From assembly GCA_052174015.1 (NCBI GenBank), contig JBQMXM010000001.1:75095-139094 (forward strand): a DNA stretch of 64,000 bases, in the 5' to 3' direction. This stretch comes from JABCPO02 sp052174015 (lineage in GTDB: Bacteria > Bacillota > Clostridia > TANB77 > CAG-508). Below are positions 61,136 through 64,000 of the stretch, piece after piece. Within the stretch, counting starts at the first letter, position 1. Every line of letters starts with the position of its first letter. The position numbers and the translations under genes are program-made. The notes under the pieces were generated by a model that had not been told where the DNA came from, did no database searches, and saw nothing but the letters and a program-made list of their open reading frames with translations.

Positions 61136-63523
61136 TTATTTTATATCCCTTAAAATTTTAATATTTTTTTCTAGTTTTTTTGATACTAAATAGTTTACAC
61201 TTTGTGTAGGATATGTACCATCTTTTTGTTTTTTTCCTGCAACAACCCCTGTTAAAATTTCTATACCTTCATCTATTGTTGAAATTGCATATATATTAAA
61301 TATTCCTTTTTCTATAGCATCTATAATTTCATCAGATAAATATAGGTTATCTACATTTTGTTCTGGAATTATTACACCTTGCTTTCCTGTAAACCCTCTA
61401 TGTTTACATACTTCAAAAAATCCTGTAATTTTTTGATTTACTCCACCTATAGGTTGTATAAATCCTTTTTGATTTACTGAGCCTGTTACTGCAATTCCTT
61501 GGTTAATAGGTAATTCTGATAAACTAGATAATATAGAATATATTTCTGTTGAAGATGCACTATCTCCATCTATACCACCATATAATTGTTCAAATGCTAT
61601 ACTTGCAGTAAAAGCAAGTGGCATGTTTTGTCCATATTTTTCTCCTAAATATCCTGTAATTATACCTATACCTTTTGAGTGAGTAGGTCCTGACATATCT
61701 ACATCTCTTTCAATATTTACTACACTCTTATTTCCTAAATATGTATTTGCAGTTATTTTAACTGGTTTTCCAAATTGTGCATCTCCTATTTGAGTTACAG
61801 ATAATCCATTTATTTCTCCAACCTTACTTCCAGATGTATTTATTAATATTGTATCTTTTAATATTAATTCTAGAATTCTCTTATCATATTTTTTAACTCT
61901 TTCTTTTCTTTGAGATAATGATTCTATTATATCTTCTTTATCAATTATACTCTTATTTGCTGTTTGTGCTATCATTGATGCTTCTGATAAAACTCGTCCA
62001 AGTTCTGCAAAGTTTGTTGTTAACTTATCATGTTCTCCTGCTAAATGTGAGGCATATTCTATCATTTCATAAATTCCTGATTCTGAAATTTCAAGTAAGT
62101 TTTCTTGAATTATATAACTTGATATAAATTTTGTTAATTTTGATACATTTTCTGCATTAATTTCTGCATAGTCATCAAATTCGGTCTTAATCTTAAATAA
62201 TTTCTTAAAATCTGGGTCATTTGAAAGCAATAATGAATATATATCACTTCCTCCAATGATGATTACCTTTACATTTATTGGTATCGGCTCTGGTTTTAAT
62301 GTTTGTAGTATCATTGGAATTCTATTATCTGGTGATGATTCTATTCCAATTAACTCCATTTTTAGTATTTTCTTTAATTTTTCATATGCTGTTGGTGTTT
62401 GTAATAATTCTCTAGCTTGAAATACTATATATCCACCATTTGCTTTTTGTAATAATCCACTTTTAATTTTGGTATAATCTGTTTTAAATGCTCCAAAACT
62501 ATTTTCATATTCAACTTTTCCAAATATATTTTCAAAATTATAGTCAACATCCATAATTACTGGTGCACCTACTGTTTCTGAATTATCTACAAACAGATTC
62601 ACCTTATATTTTTCAAATACATTAAATGGATTAACTATATCTGGTCTTTTAATTAATTCTTGTACTTTTTCTTCATCATATTCTAAAAAGAATTTTAAAT
62701 TTTTAAGTATATCTTTCTTAAGTTCAAAAATATATTTAATTATTTTTTGATTTGATGTATATTTTTTTTCTAATACTTTTGTTGCAACATTTATTGTTCC
62801 TTCTGCTATTTGATTTTCCCATGAATTAACTTTTCTTTCTTGTTCTAATTCTAATTCTCTAATTTTTGTTAGACATTCAAATATTTTTTCTTGAATAAAT
62901 GGAACCTTACTTTCTAAGTCTTTTTGGATTTTTTTATCAATTTTTTCATATTCTTCTTTTTCCATTATTTTACCATTTAAAAATGGTAGCATAAATACAC
63001 CTTTTGCTCCTTGTACTATAGCAAAATTATGTGGTCTTGTCTCTTTATTAAGCTCATCAATAACTTTAACTTTTTCTTTTTCAAGTTCTTCTTTAAATAA
63101 CTTTCTTTGTTTTTCAAGTTCTTCCTTTTTAAAAGCTTCTTTCATATGTTTTTTAACATAATCAATATATTCAGCTATATCTTTTTTAAATACTTTTCCT
63201 TTTCCTTTTTCAAGTGATATAGCTATTGGTTCATCTGGAATTTGAAAGTTATATACATAACAATAATCTAAAGGTACTTCTTTTTCTTTTGCGTGTTTTG
63301 CTAAATACCTTTTTACATACATTGTTTTTCCTACTCCTGTAGGTCCTTCAAAATATATATTATATCCTTTTTTTTCTATTCCTAGACCAAATTCAAAGGC
63401 TTTTATTCCTCTTTCTTGTCCATATATTAATTGTGTTGTATCTTCTATATTTAATGTTTTATCATATCCTAAATCTTTTGTATAATAATTTAATCTTAAA
63501 TCTTTTTTTGTTAATTTTCTCAT
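61136..63523 (-). CDS. lonB: LonB-type ATP-dependent protease
   Basis: About 795 residues. The AAA+ region starts LIYGQERGIKAFEFGLGIEK, with Walker A EGPTGVGKTMYVKRYL; a helical insert spans about 130-310. The C-terminal Lon protease domain has GGIDGDSASSTEIYSILSSL (catalytic Ser), GIAVTGSVNQKGFIQPIGGV, and NQKITGFFEVC (catalytic Lys). It belongs to the cytoplasmic LonB-like group lacking the N-terminal LAN domain. The ATG at 63523 (MRKLTKKDLRL) has AGGTAAT upstream. A GTG at 63568 extends it by 15 codons, and either is possible. First gene of the lonB-unknown-mutL-miaA-adaptor run. Confidence 0.88.
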   Translation of the reverse strand: MRKLTKKDLRLNYYTKDLGYDKTLNIEDTTQLIYGQERGIKAFEFGLGIEKKGYNIYFEGPTGVGKTMYVKRYLAKHAKEKEVPLDYCYVYNFQIPDEPIAISLEKGKGKVFKKDIAEYIDYVKKHMKEAFKKEELEKQRKLFKEELEKEKVKVIDELNKETRPHNFAIVQGAKGVFMLPFLNGKIMEKEEYEKIDKKIQKDLESKVPFIQEKIFECLTKIRELELEQERKVNSWENQIAEGTINVATKVLEKKYTSNQKIIKYIFELKKDILKNLKFFLEYDEEKVQELIKRPDIVNPFNVFEKYKVNLFVDNSETVGAPVIMDVDYNFENIFGKVEYENSFGAFKTDYTKIKSGLLQKANGGYIVFQARELLQTPTAYEKLKKILKMELIGIESSPDNRIPMILQTLKPEPIPINVKVIIIGGSDIYSLLLSNDPDFKKLFKIKTEFDDYAEINAENVSKLTKFISSYIIQENLLEISESGIYEMIEYASHLAGEHDKLTTNFAELGRVLSEASMIAQTANKSIIDKEDIIESLSQRKERVKKYDKRILELILKDTILINTSGSKVGEINGLSVTQIGDAQFGKPVKITANTYLGNKSVVNIERDVDMSGPTHSKGIGIITGYLGEKYGQNMPLAFTASIAFEQLYGGIDGDSASSTEIYSILSSLSELPINQGIAVTGSVNQKGFIQPIGGVNQKITGFFEVCKHRGFTGKQGVIIPEQNVDNLYLSDEIIDAIEKGIFNIYAISTIDEGIEILTGVVAGKKQKDGTYPTQSVNYLVSKKLEKNIKILRDIK

Positions 63524-63644
63524 ATTACCTATCCATTCATCTTTTGTGTTTTTATTATATTTTCTCACTTATATTATACATATATCTTTATGAAATTGCT
63601 ATATTTTTTTTATTTTTTTGTATTTATTGTTACATTACAGAAAA

Positions 63645-63682
63645 AACTCAAACCATTAAATTTTCATTTAACAATTTGAGTT
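63645..63682 (-). terminator. Terminator of the right-edge pilin gene
   Basis: AACTCAAA / TTTGAGTT outer stem with an inner ATTAAAT / ATTTAAC pairing, followed on the minus strand by TTTTCTG. It lies about 44 bases after the stop at 63726. Confidence 0.65.
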
Positions 63683-63725
63683 ACTTAATATATAATTATT
63701 TAATACTTTCATCTTTTATTTATTT

Positions 63726-64000
63726 TTAATCTTTTATTTTCCATACTTTGCTTCCAGCACTTGTTTCTTCTAATTCTATTCCTTTTTCTAAATATACAAT
63801 TGGTCTTAAATAAACTTCCATATCACATAAACCTACACTAAGACCTCCTTCAGTATGATCTAATAAACTAGTACCCCATATTTTTTTATCATCTCTAGAA
63901 GAACACATATATATTTCAAAGCATCCATTAGAATCTATACATCTAGAAGCTATATTTGAGTCTTCTATAAAAATATATTTTTTTAATATCATCTTTTTTT
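63726..64000 (-). CDS. C-terminus of a fourth large pilin-like/DUF6273 protein, partial
   Basis: The frame is open to the window edge, so the ATG at 63992 is not a real start. About 91 residues are visible. DSNIASRCIDSNGCFEIYMC aligns in position with YLIASRSIYVDD of the pilin at 17848. The end, VYLRPIVYLEKGIELEETSA then GSKVWKIKD, matches the conserved C-terminus of the three complete paralogues. The segment just before LRPIVYL is again unique, here Cys- and Gly-rich. The pilin N-terminus is presumed to lie beyond the window. Confidence 0.8.
   Translation of the reverse strand, partial: KKMILKKYIFIEDSNIASRCIDSNGCFEIYMCSSRDDKKIWGTSLLDHTEGGLSVGLCDMEVYLRPIVYLEKGIELEETSAGSKVWKIKD

Noticed and set aside
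63726..63992. Small complete 88-residue gene starting at ATG 63992
   Set aside because: The frame is open to the window edge and aligns to the interior of the larger pilin-like proteins, so it is a truncated C-terminus.

Overview
The window is very AT-rich, with the gene repertoire of a Gram-positive, Clostridia-type member of the Bacillota: WalRK, DivIVA, SepF, LCP protein, signal peptidase I, YlbF, 6S RNA. It also has MinD/MinE, asparaginyl-tRNA synthetase alongside GatB, and 'GITLIAL' pilins. The level of AT bias and the many lineage-specific proteins suggest an uncultured gut clostridial lineage; that placement is inference. Every protein gene I accept lies on the minus strand, so operons read from high to low coordinates. 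Only a probable 6S RNA and one tRNA-Gly are on the plus strand.

Layout, low to high coordinates. (1) 1-1100: rpsF-ssb-rpsR operon with a clear promoter. (2) 1100-4100: a large transglutaminase-like protein and two small proteins sharing a SYED(D/N)W motif. (3) 4100-5700: ABC-F ATPase. (4) 5750-10890: minD-minE-rodA-dus-asnS operon, joining division-site selection, cell elongation, tRNA modification and charging. (5) 10900-17700: comEA, then an LCP / two unknowns / CvpA / beta-propeller cluster. (6) 17800-19200: a large pilin-like protein. (7) 19300-25320: ftsW-murG-topA-gatB. (8) 25400-27100: YlbF-like protein and a GT4 glycosyltransferase. (9) 27200-34800: a type IV pilus locus with a PilM-PilN fusion, a PilO-like protein, two bitopic proteins, a small pilin and two large pilins with a C-terminal DUF6273/C-type-lectin-like module. 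(10) 34880-39730: 6S RNA, tRNA-Gly and an accessory island. The island holds a 131-bp direct repeat that starts in the tRNA 3' end, a flippase-like protein, broken HAD genes, a small RyR-like protein and a PfkB-SIS fusion kinase. (11) 39770-45580: walR-walK-unknown-lepB-holB-DUF1653-traX. (12) 45670-48090: GGDEF protein and a bitopic Ig-like protein. (13) 48100-49350: sepF-divIVA plus a cluster of hairpins. (14) 49600-53900: Nudix hydrolase and an ABC exporter. (15) 54000-63600: lonB, a coiled-coil unknown, mutL, miaA and an adaptor-like protein. (16) The right edge holds the C-terminus of a fourth large pilin-like protein.

The main themes are cell envelope and division (Min, SEDS proteins, MurG, LCP, WalRK, SepF, DivIVA) and a type IV pilus/competence apparatus whose large pilins appear to display a variable lectin-like domain. 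The most accessory part is 35250-39730. The best candidates for undescribed biology are the variable-domain pilins with their shared upstream motif, the PfkB-SIS/RyR-like/HAD island beside tRNA-Gly, the 37-bp repeat shared by two envelope-related operons, and the SYED(D/N)W small-protein family.
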